A DNA stretch of 48,514 nucleotides from Bacteroidota bacterium (lineage in GTDB: Bacteria; Bacteroidota; Bacteroidia; Bacteroidales; Lentimicrobiaceae): contig WSXU01000021.1 of NCBI GenBank assembly GCA_009773455.1, positions 1 through 48,514 on the forward strand, in the 5' to 3' direction. The translations under genes and the position numbers were made by a program. The notes below the pieces were generated by a model. That model did no database searches and was not told the origin of the DNA. It saw only the letters and a program-made list of their open reading frames with translations. This document shows, piece after piece, positions 46,420-48,514 of this stretch (within the stretch, counting starts at the first letter, position 1; every line of letters starts with the position of its first letter).

Positions 46420-48137
46420 AAAGAAGAATTTATATCATAACTGCTCTGGTGTTGTTAACAGGATTCTATTCCTGCAAACAACAGACCGGCACACCGGTAA
46501 CCCAGACTGTCATAGCCCGCATCGACCAGATGCCTGACCTGCCACAGCCATTGAAAATCATCGACTGGCGCGAAAAGTCAATGCAATTCGACAGTTTGGT
46601 CTATAATTTCAGCAGCACGGCATCGTATGGACCACTCATCTGGCTCGACAGTTCAAAGCGTAACATCGATCAGGTAACCTATGGACTCTATACGGTAATC
46701 GGTGATGTCCGCCAGGGCCCAACGAAAAATAACGGCGAATTCCACGAAGCCCTGACTACATTGAATTCACTGGTAAGCGCCGGATTACTTGGTATTGACA
46801 AGACCAATCAACATGGATATAACTTCGTAAAAATGTCGCAGAACTATTTCAACAGCGACACAAAATGGAACATTGTGATGAACAACACCAACCCTGCTGT
46901 TGCCATGGCCGGGGGTGGCTATGGCCGTGACTGGTGGTACGATGTTTATCCGAATGTACTGTATTACGGGGTTGCTGCACTCTATCCTGAAGTTGATAAC
47001 ACGGAAGCCATTCAAAGGTCGGTAGCTGAACAGTTTTATAAAGCCGACTCCATACTGGCCGGGAATTATGACTATTCCTATTTCGACTATGCACAGATGA
47101 AGGGAATGCGTAACAATGTGCCCTGGCAGCAGGATGTGGCTGGGGGCCATGCCTGGGTACTCTATTCGGCTTATCAGAAATTTGGTGATGAACGTTATCT
47201 TGAAGGGGCGAAGCGCGCGACACAGGCTTTGGTAAACCAGAAAGAAAGCCGTTTTTACGAAATTCTGCTTCCATTCGGGGCTCTTACAGCAGCCCGTCTG
47301 AATGCTGAACAGGGAACGGATTATGATGTTACGAAACTGATCAACCACACCTTCGACGGGTGCCAGTCGAAAGACGGACGATACGGATGGGGTGTGATCG
47401 CAGAAAAGTGGGGAGATTATGATGTCTCGGGCATGCAGGGTAGCATCACTGATGGTGGTGGTTATGGGTTCTTTATGAATTCTGTTGCGATGGCCTGGCC
47501 ACTGGTGCCACTGGTAAAATATGAGCCACAGTATGCCCGGGCTATTGGAAAATACATGCTGAATGCGGTTAATGCGTCCCGGTTGTTTTATCCCGACCAG
47601 GTCGACAATGCCCATCAGTGGCTACCTGAACTGAAGGATCTTACCAAAGGGATCATCGGCTATGAAGGTGTTCGCAGAAACGATGATTACAACAAGGCTG
47701 TACTGAAAGGGGTTACACCTGTCTCGGTGGGCGACGGTCCCAAATGGGCCCCCGGACAACCCGAAACATCCATGTTCAGCCTTTACAGTACATCAATTGC
47801 AGGGGTCTTTGGAGCCATCGTCCACACCACCGATGTTGAAGGCATCCTGGCCCTTGACTGTAATGCCACTGACTTTTATGCTAAAAACAAGTATCCGGTT
47901 TATCTCTGTTATAACCCTTTTAAGGAGGAGAAAACCATCACCTGGTCCTCGGAAGCCAGGGTAGATCTTTTTGATATCGTCTCAAAGAAATACCTGTCGA
48001 AAGGGGGCTATGACAAGTTCAGATTAAAGATTCCGGCCGGGGAGGCCATGGTGATCGTTGTGCTTCCGGCAGGTGAAAAACTGAAAACAGAAGGATTGAA
48101 AGTGAAAGCCGGTAATGCGGTGATTGCCTACAAATAG
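46416..48137 (+). CDS. Lipoprotein of unknown function, possible (alpha/alpha)-barrel glycan-active protein
   Basis: The 573-residue protein begins with a lipoprotein signal (MKRRIYIITALVLLTGFYSC, lipid-modified Cys20), so it is membrane-anchored. I do not recognise the family. Residues about 40-430 are rich in helices and in aromatic and acidic motifs (G-Y-G-R-D-W-W-Y-D-V, D-V-A-G-G-H-A-W-V-L-Y-S-A-Y, D-G-R-Y-G-W-G-V-I-A-E-K-W-G-D-Y-D) like those of (alpha/alpha)6-barrel glycoside hydrolases and epimerases. The last 100 residues look like a small beta-sandwich. The start overlaps the permease stop, and a SusC-like gene begins 44 bp downstream, so it should belong to the same operon. Hydrolysis, epimerisation or glycan binding are all possible, and the fold call is only an impression. 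Confidence 0.7.
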   Translation: MKRRIYIITALVLLTGFYSCKQQTGTPVTQTVIARIDQMPDLPQPLKIIDWREKSMQFDSLVYNFSSTASYGPLIWLDSSKRNIDQVTYGLYTVIGDVRQGPTKNNGEFHEALTTLNSLVSAGLLGIDKTNQHGYNFVKMSQNYFNSDTKWNIVMNNTNPAVAMAGGGYGRDWWYDVYPNVLYYGVAALYPEVDNTEAIQRSVAEQFYKADSILAGNYDYSYFDYAQMKGMRNNVPWQQDVAGGHAWVLYSAYQKFGDERYLEGAKRATQALVNQKESRFYEILLPFGALTAARLNAEQGTDYDVTKLINHTFDGCQSKDGRYGWGVIAEKWGDYDVSGMQGSITDGGGYGFFMNSVAMAWPLVPLVKYEPQYARAIGKYMLNAVNASRLFYPDQVDNAHQWLPELKDLTKGIIGYEGVRRNDDYNKAVLKGVTPVSVGDGPKWAPGQPETSMFSLYSTSIAGVFGAIVHTTDVEGILALDCNATDFYAKNKYPVYLCYNPFKEEKTITWSSEARVDLFDIVSKKYLSKGGYDKFRLKIPAGEAMVIVVLPAGEKLKTEGLKVKAGNAVIAYK

Positions 48138-48181
48138 TACTAAGCGTCAGAGAATTGTAGAATTTTTACAACCACGATAAA

Positions 48182-48514
48182 ATGAGAAGAATTGTATTTT
48201 TTGCGATGATGCTTTTGCTGACCGGTTCAGCAATCGCTCAGCAGGCCGTGGAAGGAACGGTAACCGATGCCAAAACGGGTGAAACCCTGATCGGTGTTAC
48301 GGTGCAGATTAAGGGAACCTCATCGGGAACCACAACGGATATTTATGGAAAATACCGGCTTTCTGCAGAGCAACTCACACCGGCATCCATTATTATCTTT
48401 TCATATATCGGTTATACTTCCATTGAGCAGATAAGGGGTAGTCAACCGGTTATTGATGTGAAGTTGACACCTCAGCAGACTATGCTCGACGAAGTGGTGG
48501 TGATCGGTTATGGT
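48182..48514 (+). CDS. SusC/RagA-type TonB-linked outer-membrane receptor, 3' partial
   Basis: The first 111 residues are present and the gene runs off the window. A signal peptide (MRRIVFFAMMLLLTGSAIAQ) is followed by a carboxypeptidase-regulatory-like domain (V-E-G-T-V-T-D-A-K-T-G-E-T-L-I-G-V-T-V, then G-T-T-T-D-I-Y-G-K-Y). The SusC TonB-box region D-E-V-V-V-I-G-Y-G closes the visible part. SusC-like proteins import glycans across the outer membrane with a SusD lipoprotein, which would be expected just beyond the right edge. It is probably the last visible member of the operon that starts at 43984. Confidence 0.95.
   Translation, partial: MRRIVFFAMMLLLTGSAIAQQAVEGTVTDAKTGETLIGVTVQIKGTSSGTTTDIYGKYRLSAEQLTPASIIIFSYIGYTSIEQIRGSQPVIDVKLTPQQTMLDEVVVIGYG

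Overview
The window comes from a member of the Bacteroidota. Evidence for this is the type IX secretion (T9SS) 'gliding-motility' C-terminal sorting domain, the PorP/SprF and PorE-like proteins, a hybrid two-component sensor, the start of a SusC-type TonB-linked receptor, and several exact TAnnTTTG -7 promoter boxes with no consistent Shine-Dalgarno sequences. Coding DNA is of moderate GC, while the longest gene-free stretch is clearly AT-rich. I saw no tRNA, rRNA, CRISPR array, insertion sequence, phage gene or replication origin.

Region 1 (1-32773) is dominated by two tandem copies of one three-gene cassette: a giant repetitive surface protein ending in a T9SS type-B sorting domain, a PorP/SprF-family outer-membrane protein, and a PorE-like protein (TPR, PD40 propeller, carboxypeptidase-regulatory-like fold, OmpA). 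Copy 1 enters from beyond the left edge and ends at 7764. Copy 2 spans 8718-32773 and carries a 6880-residue protein built from about 73 small beta-sandwich modules of several kinds, many arranged as alternating two-module units. Its PorE-like protein has an extra C-terminal SPOR domain that copy 1 lacks. The 953-bp gap between the copies is AT-rich, starts with a large structured hairpin/terminator, and ends in a probable promoter. The expected logic is that the adhesin crosses the T9SS, is captured through its C-terminal domain by its SprF partner, and is tied to peptidoglycan through the PorE-like protein.

Region 2 (32774-39375) holds housekeeping genes. On the minus strand are trpS plus a small membrane protein, then a HU-family protein, a 29-residue basic AURKAIP1/COX24-like protein, and rng (RNase E/G, UUG start, with a structured leader). 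On the plus strand are mutY and ssb. A divergent HMG-CoA-lyase-like protein follows on the minus strand.

Region 3 (39594-48514) looks like a polysaccharide utilisation locus, all on the plus strand: a hybrid two-component regulator, a GH130 glycoside phosphorylase, an MFS-type permease, an unrecognised lipoprotein whose start overlaps the permease stop, and the beginning of a SusC-like receptor running off the right edge. GH130 suggests beta-mannoside or related oligosaccharides, imported and cleaved in the cytoplasm by phosphorolysis. Short arrays of a 7-bp repeat sit directly upstream of two start codons here, and a different heptamer array overlaps the stop codon of the lyase-like gene.
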